Assembly (NCBI GenBank): GCA_017533785.1
Contig: JAFWII010000009.1
Span: forward strand, 22,175 to 86,174
Direction: 5' to 3'
From: Erysipelotrichaceae bacterium
Lineage (GTDB): Bacteria; Bacillota_I; Bacilli_A; Erysipelotrichales; Erysipelotrichaceae
Length of the DNA stretch: 64,000 nt
Shown here: piece after piece, positions 42,154-50,830 of the stretch
Position numbering within the stretch: position 1 is the first letter of the stretch
Layout: every line of letters begins with the position of its first letter
Made by a program: the position numbers and the translations under genes
Notes under the pieces: model-generated
The model's database searches: none
Seen by the model: only the letters and a program-made list of their open reading frames with translations
Told to the model about the DNA's origin: nothing

Positions 42154-43298
42154 AAAGAAAAGTCATCCTGCTGGGTGCCAGCGGTTCGATCGGCACCCAG
42201 ACCCTTGAGATCATAGAGAAGTATCCCGATGAGTTTGAGCTCATCGGTATTTCTGTCGGGCACAACACCAGCCGTCTCGTCGAGATCCTGATGGCATACC
42301 CGACGATACGTTACGCCTATTCGATCGAAAGCGTTCCGGGACTGGTACTGAAGTATCCACAGACCCGGTTCTATAACGGGGAAAAGGGACTGGAAGAGCT
42401 CGCTTCCGTCAAAGAAGCAGATCTCTTCGTCAATGCCCTGGTCGGTTTTACCGGCTTTATCCCGTCGCTGCGCATCATCGAGAACGGGATTGATCTGGCT
42501 CTGGCCAACAAGGAGACCCTGGTCGCCGGCGGCGAGGTCATCAAGAAGGCGCTGAAGAAGTCTTCATCCCGTCTTTACCCGATCGATTCCGAACACTCCG
42601 CCATCTGGCAGTGTCTGCACGGAAACGAAACAAAGGAAGTCAGCCGGCTGATCATCACGGCCAGCGGCGGATCCTTCCGCGACCGCAGCCGTGCAGAACT
42701 GGAGGGTGTAACTGTCGAACAGGCGCTGCGTCATCCCAACTGGTCGATGGGTGCCAAGATCACCATCGATTCGGCAACGATGGTCAACAAAGCCTTCGAA
42801 GTGATCGAAGCGCATTATCTGTTTGACATGCCCTATGATAAGATCGCGGTCCTGCTGCATCCCGAAAGCATCGTCCACTCCATGGTCGAATTCAATGACC
42901 ATGCCGTCCTTGCCCAGCTGGGACAGGCGGACATGCGCATTCCGATCCAGTATGCGATGCGCTATCCTTCCCATGCCGGCGAAGTCGGCGAGGAACGTCT
43001 CGATCTCGCAAAGATCGGCGCTCTGCATTTCCGTGAAGTTGATGAAGAACGTTATCCGGTCATGAAGGTCGTCCGTCTGCTGGCTGCCTACGGCGGCAAT
43101 TTCGGCGCTGTTTTCAACGGTGCGAATGACGCGGCGGTCGATCTGTTCCTGAAACAGAAGATCACTTTCCTGGAGATCGAAAAGGCGATCTTCGGCGCTC
43201 TGAAGGAAATGTCCTTCGTTTCCGATCCGACCGTCGAAGACATCATCGAAGCGCATGCCTACGGCCAGCGCTACGTGACTGAGCATTTTGCAAAGTAA
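42150..43298 (+). CDS. dxr: 1-deoxy-D-xylulose 5-phosphate reductoisomerase
   Basis: Second step of the MEP isoprenoid pathway, 382 residues. NADPH-binding LGASGSIGTQTL (6-17), NKETLVAGGE, PIDSEHSAIWQCL, SGGSFRD and MGAKITIDSATMVNK are all intact. Its presence indicates isoprenoids are made by the MEP route, supplying UppS next door. Confidence 0.96.
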   Translation: MKRKVILLGASGSIGTQTLEIIEKYPDEFELIGISVGHNTSRLVEILMAYPTIRYAYSIESVPGLVLKYPQTRFYNGEKGLEELASVKEADLFVNALVGFTGFIPSLRIIENGIDLALANKETLVAGGEVIKKALKKSSSRLYPIDSEHSAIWQCLHGNETKEVSRLIITASGGSFRDRSRAELEGVTVEQALRHPNWSMGAKITIDSATMVNKAFEVIEAHYLFDMPYDKIAVLLHPESIVHSMVEFNDHAVLAQLGQADMRIPIQYAMRYPSHAGEVGEERLDLAKIGALHFREVDEERYPVMKVVRLLAAYGGNFGAVFNGANDAAVDLFLKQKITFLEIEKAIFGALKEMSFVSDPTVEDIIEAHAYGQRYVTEHFAK

Positions 43299-43315
43299 AC
43301 AGGGAATGGTATATT
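43287..43315 (+). promoter_or_regulatory. rseP promoter, predicted leaderless
   Basis: TTTGCA (43287-43292), 17-base spacer, TGGTATATT extended -10 with hexamer 43310-43315. +1 is expected at 43322, the A of the rseP ATG. The GGGAAT upstream is inside the promoter and would not be transcribed. Confidence 0.55.
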
Positions 43316-43321
43316 GAATCT

Positions 43322-44392
43322 ATGACACTTATCTTATTTCTGCTCCTTTTATCCGTGATCGTCATCCTGCATGAGGGTGGCCATTTGATCGCGGCCAAGA
43401 TCTTCGGAGTATACTGCGAGGAATACGCGATCGGTATGGGTCCGGTCATCTGGCAGAAGAAAGGGAAGGAGACCAAATACTCCGTCCGTGCGCTGCCGAT
43501 CGGCGGTTTCGTCGCCATGGCCGGGGATACCGACAACCAGCTGGAGACAAAAGTCGACGAAACAGAGATCCCGCCGGAAAGAACGCTGACCGGAATCGCA
43601 AAATGGAAGAAGATCATTATCATGCTGGCGGGGATCATGATGAATTTCCTGCTGGCCTGGGTGATCGTTGCCCTGGTGCTGAACAGCGCCGGCGGCTATG
43701 CCCTGTCTCCGAAAGCGGAGATCGCATCGGTCGTAGAAGGTTCTGCAGCGGAAAAAGCCGGACTGCAGGCAGGAGACCTGATCGTTGAGATCAGCTCCGA
43801 GAACGGAACTTCCGTCAAGCCGAAACAGTTCGACGATATCACCGCCTATATGATGACTTACGAAGGGGAGTATGCCCTGACTTATAAAGTAAAAAGAGGA
43901 GACCAGCTGCTCGATCTGAAAGTCTATCCTTCCTACAGCAACGAGGAAGGACGCTATCTGATCGGGATCTATGCTCCGCAGTCGGAAGTGGTCAAGGTGA
44001 ATCTTGCCAATTGCTGGTATTATTCCTTCGATTACTGCCGTTTCATGATGTCGACGATGCTGATGACCCTGAGCCAGCTGTTCCGCGGTATCGGACTGAA
44101 CCAGCTGTCCGGTCCGGTCGGGATCTACCAGGCGACGGGCCAGGCGGCCTCCATGGGCGCATCCTCTTATCTTTTGATGATGGCCGTGATCTCCATGAAC
44201 ATCGGCCTGATCAACGCGCTGCCGCTGCCGATCCTGGACGGCGGACGCGTGCTGCTGACGCTGGTCGAGGCGGTCCTCCGCCGGCCTCTGTCCAAACGTC
44301 TCGAGAACGCTCTGATGACGGCTTCTACGATCCTGGTACTGGCACTGTTCCTGTTCGTCACATCCCAGGATCTGATGCGGCTGTTCCGCTAA
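43322..44392 (+). CDS. rseP: Site-2 intramembrane metalloprotease RseP
   Basis: 356 residues. HEGGH (17-21) gives the zinc ligands in the first membrane segment, a PDZ domain lies around 140-215 (VVEGSAAEKAGLQAGDLI), and LPLPILDGGR gives the distal LDG motif. In Firmicutes such proteases act in regulated intramembrane proteolysis of anti-sigma factors and of signal-peptide remnants. Conserved position after dxr. No Shine-Dalgarno is transcribed if the predicted promoter is used. Confidence 0.92.
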   Translation: MTLILFLLLLSVIVILHEGGHLIAAKIFGVYCEEYAIGMGPVIWQKKGKETKYSVRALPIGGFVAMAGDTDNQLETKVDETEIPPERTLTGIAKWKKIIIMLAGIMMNFLLAWVIVALVLNSAGGYALSPKAEIASVVEGSAAEKAGLQAGDLIVEISSENGTSVKPKQFDDITAYMMTYEGEYALTYKVKRGDQLLDLKVYPSYSNEEGRYLIGIYAPQSEVVKVNLANCWYYSFDYCRFMMSTMLMTLSQLFRGIGLNQLSGPVGIYQATGQAASMGASSYLLMMAVISMNIGLINALPLPILDGGRVLLTLVEAVLRRPLSKRLENALMTASTILVLALFLFVTSQDLMRLFR

Positions 44393-44402
44393 AGGAGGCT
44401 TC

Positions 44403-44873
44403 ATGCTGTATAAATACCTGCTTGTGTTTCTGATCTCGATGGTCCCGCTGGTCGAGCTGCGCGGAGCGATCCCGTATGCCGCCTATCTGGGACTGCCGCT
44501 GATCAATTCCTATATCATCGCCGTGATCGGCAATATGATCCCGGTACCGTTCATCTATCTCTTTGCCCGCAAGGTCCTCGAGTGGGGCAAGGATAAACCG
44601 TACATCGGTCCTTTCTTCCGCTTCTGTCTGACAAAAGGGGAGAAAGCCGGTGCCAAGCTGACGGAAAAGGCCGGCAGAGGCGTCTTTCTGGCGCTGCTGC
44701 TGTTTGTCGGCATCCCGCTTCCCGGGACCGGCGCCTGGACCGGAACGCTCGGCGCATCCATGCTCGGGCTCGGATTAAAGAAGAGTAGTATCGCGGTCAT
44801 GCTGGGAGTTCTGCTGGCCGGCATCATTATGCTGGCGGCGTCGACCGGCGTATTGAAGATCATCGGATTATAA
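44403..44873 (+). CDS. Small multidrug-export-like membrane protein (COG2426)
   Basis: 156-residue integral membrane protein. The motif MVPLVELRGAIPYAAYLG near the N-terminus and GIPLPGTGAWTGTL are diagnostic of the Sm_multidrug_ex family; a transport role is by annotation only and the true function is unknown. AAAGGAGG precedes the ATG, ten bases after rseP, so probably the same transcript. Confidence 0.8.
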   Translation: MLYKYLLVFLISMVPLVELRGAIPYAAYLGLPLINSYIIAVIGNMIPVPFIYLFARKVLEWGKDKPYIGPFFRFCLTKGEKAGAKLTEKAGRGVFLALLLFVGIPLPGTGAWTGTLGASMLGLGLKKSSIAVMLGVLLAGIIMLAASTGVLKIIGL

Positions 44874-44883
44874 AGGAGCAATT

Positions 44884-45897
44884 ATGAGAGTACTAGTTAC
44901 AGGCGGAACCGGGTTTATCGGCAGCCATACAGTCGTGGAACTGATCAATGCCGGACATGAGGCAGTGATCGTGGATAATCTTTACAATTCTGACATCCAT
45001 GTCCTGGACCGGATCAAAACGATCACCGGCGTCCGTCCGGAATTCTTCGAAACGGACATCCTCGATTTCAACGGTCTGGAAAAAGTCTTCCAGGCGCATC
45101 AATACGATGCGATCATTCATTTTGCAGGCTATAAAGCGGTCGGTGAATCCGTCGCCAAACCGCTCGTATATTACGAAAACAATATCAGCGGCTCGCTGAA
45201 TCTCTATCATCTGGCCGCAAAGTATAACGTCAAGCGGATCGTCTTCTCCTCAAGCGCGACCGTCTACGGCGACGATTTCGAAGCGCCATTCAAGGAAGAG
45301 TACGGCTACGGTACGACGACCAATCCGTACGGCACGACCAAACTCTTCAACGAACGCATCCTGACTGACCTGGCTTTCGCGGACAAGGAACTTTCCGCGG
45401 TGCTGCTTCGCTATTTCAATCCGATCGGCGCCCATAAGAGCGGTCTGATCGGCGAAGTCCCGAACGGCATCCCGAACAACCTGCTTCCCTATATCGCCAA
45501 AGTCGCCAACGGCCAGCTGCCGTATCTCTCTGTTTTCGGAGATGACTATGACACCGTAGACGGCACCGGCGTGCGCGATTATATCCACGTCGTCGATCTG
45601 GCGAGGGCCCACGTCAAGGCGCTGGATTACGCGATGAAGCATACCGGCGCGGAAGTGATCAATATCGGCACCGGCAAGGGCTATTCCGTCCTGCAGGTGC
45701 TGCACGCGTATGAGAAAGCCTGCGGCAAAGAGATCCCGTACAAGATCGTTGCCCGCCGTCCCGGCGACATCGCGACCTGCTACGCGGATCCTTCCAAGGC
45801 AAAGGAACTGCTGGGCTTCGAGACCGAATACGACATCGAGGAGATGTGCGAGGACGGTTACCGTTTCTCCAGCCAGAATCCTGACGGCATCAAATAA
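44884..45897 (+). CDS. galE: UDP-glucose 4-epimerase
   Basis: Short-chain dehydrogenase-type epimerase, 337 residues. GGTGFIGSH (7-15) binds NAD; the serine of SSSATVYGD and the YGTTK motif form the catalytic set, followed by RYFNPIGAH. It completes, with galK and galM at 3.3-5.6 kb, part of the Leloir route, and also supplies UDP-galactose for envelope glycans. AAAGGAG lies before the ATG; a strong terminator follows. Confidence 0.95.
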   Translation: MRVLVTGGTGFIGSHTVVELINAGHEAVIVDNLYNSDIHVLDRIKTITGVRPEFFETDILDFNGLEKVFQAHQYDAIIHFAGYKAVGESVAKPLVYYENNISGSLNLYHLAAKYNVKRIVFSSSATVYGDDFEAPFKEEYGYGTTTNPYGTTKLFNERILTDLAFADKELSAVLLRYFNPIGAHKSGLIGEVPNGIPNNLLPYIAKVANGQLPYLSVFGDDYDTVDGTGVRDYIHVVDLARAHVKALDYAMKHTGAEVINIGTGKGYSVLQVLHAYEKACGKEIPYKIVARRPGDIATCYADPSKAKELLGFETEYDIEEMCEDGYRFSSQNPDGIK

Positions 45898-45902
45898 GCT
45901 TC

Positions 45903-45927
45903 AAGACTCCGAAACGGAGTCTTTTTT
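45903..45927 (+). terminator. Terminator after galE
   Basis: AAGACTCCG-AAA-CGGAGTCTT stem followed by TTTT, 5 bases after the stop. Confidence 0.85.
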
Positions 45928-45978
45928 CATCTGCCGGAATCGGCTAGAATAGAGGCAATCAAAAAGGAGGGCCGGAAC

Positions 45979-46791
45979 ATGATCAAAGTCTACGGAAATG
46001 GCGAAGACATCTGGAACGAGAACGGCGAAATGCTGCTGCGCGAACCCGAAAAGACCGGATTCTTCCGCGGGAATGCCGCGCTGCTGAAAAAGACCGACCT
46101 GAATAATTATGCGCTGCGCTGTGAAGAGGACGGGCATGTTCTGCTGGCTCTGCGCCTGCAGCCGTACTCGCTGCTGCTTTACGGCGACAGCACCCTGGCA
46201 GAGGAGCTTGCCGGCTTTCTGTGCGAAAACAGCTATGATATCACCGCCTTCATGTGTGAAGCGGATCTCGGCGACATATTCGCGGAAATGTTAAAAAAAC
46301 ATTCCCGGGAATGCCGCGTCAACATATCGATGATGTTCATGGAATGTACGGAAGTCTGTGAACCGTCTTCCCCGGAAGTCGCCGGTGCGGCAGCGGAAGA
46401 TATCGATGAATTAACAGAAGATATGAATCTGTTCTTCGCGGACTGCGGTCTGCCGGACAGAGTGACCCGAGAGAGCGTCGCGAACAGGCTCGGAAATTAC
46501 CGCCTGATCCGGCTGGACGGAAAGATCGTCTCCATGGCTTCCTGGTCGTATATGAGTGAAAAGATCGACCGCATCACCTGCGTCTATACGCGTCCGGAAT
46601 ACCGGGGCAGGGGGATCGCCAGGAAGGTCGTCAATACCCTGAAAAACGAGATCCTCGCAAGAGGAAAGACCGCTGCCCTGAACGTCGATACCGCCAATCC
46701 GGTCAGCAGCCATCTTTATGCCTCGCTCGGTTTTAAAAACAGTTACCTCCACCGTATCTATCAGGTAGAGAACGGAGCGGAAACGGAATGA
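45979..46791 (+). CDS. GNAT-family acetyltransferase
   Basis: 270 residues. The C-terminal half (about 145-265) is a GNAT domain with the acetyl-CoA loop RPEYRGRGIARKVV and a late NPVSSHLYASLGFKN. The N-terminal half is a poorly conserved domain with no recognised family; the layout matches two-part GNATs such as those with an FR47-like C-terminus. Shine-Dalgarno AAGGAGG; a TAGAAT -10 lies at 45945-45950. Monocistronic between two terminators. Confidence 0.82.
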   Translation: MIKVYGNGEDIWNENGEMLLREPEKTGFFRGNAALLKKTDLNNYALRCEEDGHVLLALRLQPYSLLLYGDSTLAEELAGFLCENSYDITAFMCEADLGDIFAEMLKKHSRECRVNISMMFMECTEVCEPSSPEVAGAAAEDIDELTEDMNLFFADCGLPDRVTRESVANRLGNYRLIRLDGKIVSMASWSYMSEKIDRITCVYTRPEYRGRGIARKVVNTLKNEILARGKTAALNVDTANPVSSHLYASLGFKNSYLHRIYQVENGAETE

Positions 46792-46794
46792 CAG

Positions 46795-46820
46795 CAGAGC
46801 CCGCCGGGCTCTGTTTCTTT
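46795..46820 (+). terminator. Terminator after the GNAT gene
   Basis: CAGAGCCC-GCC-GGGCTCTG followed by TTTCTTT. Confidence 0.8.
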
Positions 46821-46890
46821 GTCATGAAAAATTCACATAGTTTTCAGATTTCCATGAAAGCGAAGAATGTATTTTCATTAACAAATAAGG

Positions 46891-46932
46891 TATAATTAAT
46901 CTATGGATTTTACCGAGGTATTTTTCCTATGA
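46891..46932 (+). promoter_or_regulatory. Promoter with a 9-codon leaderless ORF overlapping the next start
   Basis: TATAAT (46891-46896) puts +1 near 46903, where an ATG opens the peptide MDFTEVFFL and stops at TGA 46930-46932, overlapping the downstream ATG as ATGA. A GAGGTA inside the mini-ORF gives the downstream gene its own Shine-Dalgarno. Confidence 0.45.
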
Positions 46933-47873
46933 ACAGAAAAGTGCGTCTTGACCGTCTAGCTCTGGTAGTTCTGCTCGGAGTCGGCCTGATCATTGCGTTG
47001 TATATGGGAATCAAGGCTTTCCTTCCGGATAAGCCAAAGCCCGGCGGGAATACGGGTCCGACACCGAGTGCCACTTCCGAGACCGTCCCGGGTACTTTTA
47101 AAATGACACTGATGGATTACGAAGTCTACCAGGATGACGACCTGGATTTTGATTTTGCGATCGCCCGCGTGCGTTTCGAAGACGAAAAGCCGCTGGAATT
47201 CGATCTCAGCCGTTTTGAGACCGATCAGGGCCTCCGGCTGTCGGAAGTCAGCTCCTACGTCAAAGCGCTGGAAGACAGGTCTCTTTACCTCGGAAAGAAC
47301 AACGTCGTCTATGAAGTCGTTTCCAAGGAACGAACCGGCATGTTCGCGCTGCTGATCCCGTATAAGAAGGGCAGTGACACGATCAAGGTCACCGATACGG
47401 TCAGCAAGCAGGAATTCACCCTCGATCTGAAACAGAACATCCACAACGCCTCCGACCTGAAATACCAGACCGGCGGCGATATCAAGGGCGATAAATTCGA
47501 TATCTACATCTCCGACGCTTTCATCACGGATATCCTGAGCAGCGGCGGGGAAGAATATACCTATCCTTCCACCATCAAGGTCTACACATTCAAACTGAAT
47601 GTCAACAGCATCGAAGGCGGCAATGTCTCGATCGTTTCGGCGGTCTTCGCCCCGAATGGTTCGGATGAGCGTTTTGAAGCGCTTGACGGCAGCTATTCCT
47701 CGATCAAGGCAGGGGAGACCAGCCTGATCGGAAAACCGCTTTCGCCCGGAACCTCCGGCGTGCTGTTCTTCGAGATCTACAATCCGGAAGAGGAAGGGAT
47801 CACGTATGAGGGAAAGATCTATCTCCAGCTCTCCGACAGAGCGGAGCAGATCGAGATCGCCACACGGTTCTGA
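46929..47873 (+). CDS. Membrane-anchored extracellular protein of unknown function
   Basis: 314 residues: a basic cytoplasmic start, one membrane anchor (about 10-32), a Pro/Gly/Thr/Ser linker, then a beta-rich extracellular part. Two modules seem present, around 55-165 and 170-312, each with the alternating pattern of Ig-like DUF4352/telokin-like domains, but no motif proves the family. It opens a three-gene surface cluster with a glucosaminidase and a PASTA protein, nine bases ahead of the former. Confidence 0.65.
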   Translation: MNRKVRLDRLALVVLLGVGLIIALYMGIKAFLPDKPKPGGNTGPTPSATSETVPGTFKMTLMDYEVYQDDDLDFDFAIARVRFEDEKPLEFDLSRFETDQGLRLSEVSSYVKALEDRSLYLGKNNVVYEVVSKERTGMFALLIPYKKGSDTIKVTDTVSKQEFTLDLKQNIHNASDLKYQTGGDIKGDKFDIYISDAFITDILSSGGEEYTYPSTIKVYTFKLNVNSIEGGNVSIVSAVFAPNGSDERFEALDGSYSSIKAGETSLIGKPLSPGTSGVLFFEIYNPEEEGITYEGKIYLQLSDRAEQIEIATRF

Positions 47874-47882
47874 GGTAAGAGG

Positions 47883-50819
47883 ATGAGAAGATTGAAAGTC
47901 GTTTTCAGCTTTCTGATGATACTTGGCTTGATGGCAGCATCGAGCCTTTTGCCAAGCAACGCGGTCGGAGCGGCGGAATACTATCCAATGTCCTGCAATG
48001 CCTACGAAGTTTCCTACATCAACGATGACGGATCCTTCAAGAAAGTCGCCTGCTACGACGATTTCGCATCCGCGAATCAGAAGATGAAGGAACTTGGCGG
48101 GGACCATGTCGTCCGTTATCCGACGGCCTATTCCCCGACCCACATCATTTCCATGAACAGCGGCTACGCCTATTCCTATCCGGGCAGAGGCGGAGACGCG
48201 ACTCTGAATGTCTATGAAGATATCGACGACCGCAGCATCTGGACGAAGCGGACCTATGTCGCCCATTACTACCAGATGTATTACTACGAGACCTCGAGAG
48301 TCCTGAAAGACGGCAAGCGCGGTATGATCCGCGTCAACCTGAACGGCTTCGACGGCTATACCGACCTCGAGTACTGCGATCTCGTTCCTTCCAAATACAT
48401 TGATAAGGGCATCGCTCTCTGGCTCGGCGGTCAGAACAGCTATTACGGTGAAGGTCCGTACAAGGTTCTGATGAAACGGGACAGCTACAAGGCGACCCAG
48501 AACGGCAACTATCTCGATCTGGCGTTTACCTATCACATGTCCTATCCGCAGTCCGGCAGCATCCAGGCTCTGGAATACACGCTTTACATCGGTCCGGCTC
48601 CGGCTTTCATGAAGACCAATACGAACTACTATTCCAAAGACGGGATCCATTTCTATACCGACCCGGCGATGACGCAGGGTGCCGGCACCGAATACAACTA
48701 CTATCAGTTCCTGCCGCTGCGCTCCAAGACGAAGCTCTACGCGGCGAACTTCGAGACCTTCCTGACAGAATCCGGAAAACGATCGAACTCTGTCCTGGCA
48801 GGCAAAGCCCAGGCGTTTATCGACGCGCAGAACACGTATGGCGTCAATGCGCTTCTGGTCTATGCGATGGCGGTCCATGAATCCGCCTACGGCACTTCGA
48901 ACTATGCCCGCAACCGGAACAACCTTTTCGGCTGGAACGCGTTCGATGCCAATCCGAACAGCGCTTCGACCTTCCCGTCTGTGGAACAGTCGATCAACGA
49001 GCAGATGGGCATCAATCTGCGCGGCTATATGGATATCACCGACGGCCGTTTCTTCAATTCCTCGCTGGGCAACAAAGGCGCCGGCTTCAACGTCAAGTAC
49101 GCCTCCGATCCGTACTGGGGAATGAAGATCGCGGCACACGCGTATAAGATCGACAAGACCGCCAATAGTTTCAACGGCAAACTTACCGACTGGGGCGTCT
49201 ATGATCTCGCTCTGATCACCGGTTTCGATATCCCGGTCAAGGCGGAGGCGAACTCCTCCTCCAAGACTCTCTACACGACCGGCTATGGCGGACAGTACCA
49301 GAAGGACTTCATCGTTATCCGTCTGGGCGAGGTACGCAACTACACGAAGATCCAGTCGACCAACGCGATCACAAGCAACCAGGAGATCATCACGCACCGC
49401 ACTCCGATCACGACGGGCACGGTCAACCCGATATCGACTTACGATTTCAATCTCAGTGTCGCATATGTCGAAACAAAAGACCTGCAGCCGTTGAACTACA
49501 CTTCACTCGGCAACCAGAACTACACGCATTCCGTCAGCACCTTCGCCTATGACGGCGACCTCCTGCAGGTCAGCGGTCAGGCGTATGTCGCCGGCGTTGA
49601 GCTCAATGATAAGAACACCATCAGCAATACCCTGGTCTTCCGGAAGGGCGAGGAAGAAAAAGCCTATCCGCTCACCTGCACGACAACAGACGGAGTCACC
49701 TCTTTTGACGGAAAGGCTGACCTCTCCGAACTCGGAGAAGGGGAATACAGCATTCAGATCCGCACGTCCTATTCGGCTTTGAGCCAGTATGACAGCTCTT
49801 TCGATGTGAATGCAGCCGCACCGGCGAAACGCGTATTCAACGGTCTCCAGTATGAATTCGTCCAGAAAGACGGCAAGCTCGTTCTGAAAGTCACGAAAGC
49901 GGATACCGCAGACCACGAAGTGATCAAGTCCGTCAGTTCCGTCCGGCTCAGCGGCAGCCAGCTGACCATCAGCGGCATCGGCGTTCTGAAAGGCGTCTCC
50001 TTCGCGAACGCGGATCAGGTCCGCTACCAGTTCGTCCTGACCGATTACAATACCGGAGAGAAGACCTACAGCAACGCTTCGGCCGTCGAAAACAGAGGAT
50101 TCAGCCTCGGCGACGGGTTTGATTACACTTACAGCGCCTATCAGGGAACCATCGATCTCGGTTCCCTGTCAGCGGGCGATTACGGCCTGGAACTCAGGAT
50201 CGAAAGCAACGGCGTCGCACAGACGACCGTTTTGGCTTCTTCCAAGATGGATTACCGGAATCTGGCGGCGAAAGACGGCGCCAAATATTACTCTTTACGG
50301 GCACAGGATATCTACAACTACCGCTTTGATCTGAAAGTCGGCAGTTCCCCGCTGGACTATACAAAGATCAAAAAGCCGAGCGGACGTCCCTCGCTGATCT
50401 CCTACGATTCACTCAAGATCGATTCCTCGGGCAAGGTCAGCATCGATGCCCAGGCGATGATGTACTACATCGACAATCCCAGCGGAACGAGCTCCGCCTA
50501 TGAGGTCTATCTCGTCAGTCCTGCCGGCCAGTACAAAAAACTCGATATCGGGACCACTGCCTGCAAGCTGAATTTTCAGACTGCCTACAACCTGAGCAAC
50601 GACTGCTCCGGCATCTGCTTCCTGAGCCAGGGCGACCTGACGACGCTGAGCAGCGGCCGCTATGAGCTCGTCATCGGGATCCGTAACGGCGAATACTATG
50701 ATATCGTTCCCTTTACGAACCGTTCCTTCAGAAAAACCCCGGACGTTACCGTCAACGGCGTCCGTTATCATTTTGAAACCGAAGAGGCAACAGCCAGGCT
50801 GTTCCTGATCGTCGGTTAA
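47883..50819 (+). CDS. Secreted peptidoglycan glucosaminidase (GH73-like) with C-terminal beta domains
   Basis: 978 residues. A signal peptide ends near AVGAA-EYY. An N-terminal Tyr-rich region of unknown fold precedes a glucosaminidase domain at about 285-430 with the catalytic glutamate in HESAYGTSNYA (E333) and NNLFGWNAFD, as in LytG/GH73. An SH3-like stretch follows (about 455-500), then several repeated beta modules at about 510-970 that may bind wall glycan. It should cut glycan strands during growth or separation. The ATG follows AAGAGG and lies in the surface-protein cluster. Confidence 0.85.
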   Translation: MRRLKVVFSFLMILGLMAASSLLPSNAVGAAEYYPMSCNAYEVSYINDDGSFKKVACYDDFASANQKMKELGGDHVVRYPTAYSPTHIISMNSGYAYSYPGRGGDATLNVYEDIDDRSIWTKRTYVAHYYQMYYYETSRVLKDGKRGMIRVNLNGFDGYTDLEYCDLVPSKYIDKGIALWLGGQNSYYGEGPYKVLMKRDSYKATQNGNYLDLAFTYHMSYPQSGSIQALEYTLYIGPAPAFMKTNTNYYSKDGIHFYTDPAMTQGAGTEYNYYQFLPLRSKTKLYAANFETFLTESGKRSNSVLAGKAQAFIDAQNTYGVNALLVYAMAVHESAYGTSNYARNRNNLFGWNAFDANPNSASTFPSVEQSINEQMGINLRGYMDITDGRFFNSSLGNKGAGFNVKYASDPYWGMKIAAHAYKIDKTANSFNGKLTDWGVYDLALITGFDIPVKAEANSSSKTLYTTGYGGQYQKDFIVIRLGEVRNYTKIQSTNAITSNQEIITHRTPITTGTVNPISTYDFNLSVAYVETKDLQPLNYTSLGNQNYTHSVSTFAYDGDLLQVSGQAYVAGVELNDKNTISNTLVFRKGEEEKAYPLTCTTTDGVTSFDGKADLSELGEGEYSIQIRTSYSALSQYDSSFDVNAAAPAKRVFNGLQYEFVQKDGKLVLKVTKADTADHEVIKSVSSVRLSGSQLTISGIGVLKGVSFANADQVRYQFVLTDYNTGEKTYSNASAVENRGFSLGDGFDYTYSAYQGTIDLGSLSAGDYGLELRIESNGVAQTTVLASSKMDYRNLAAKDGAKYYSLRAQDIYNYRFDLKVGSSPLDYTKIKKPSGRPSLISYDSLKIDSSGKVSIDAQAMMYYIDNPSGTSSAYEVYLVSPAGQYKKLDIGTTACKLNFQTAYNLSNDCSGICFLSQGDLTTLSSGRYELVIGIRNGEYYDIVPFTNRSFRKTPDVTVNGVRYHFETEEATARLFLIVG

Positions 50820-50830
50820 GGAGGCTGCAG

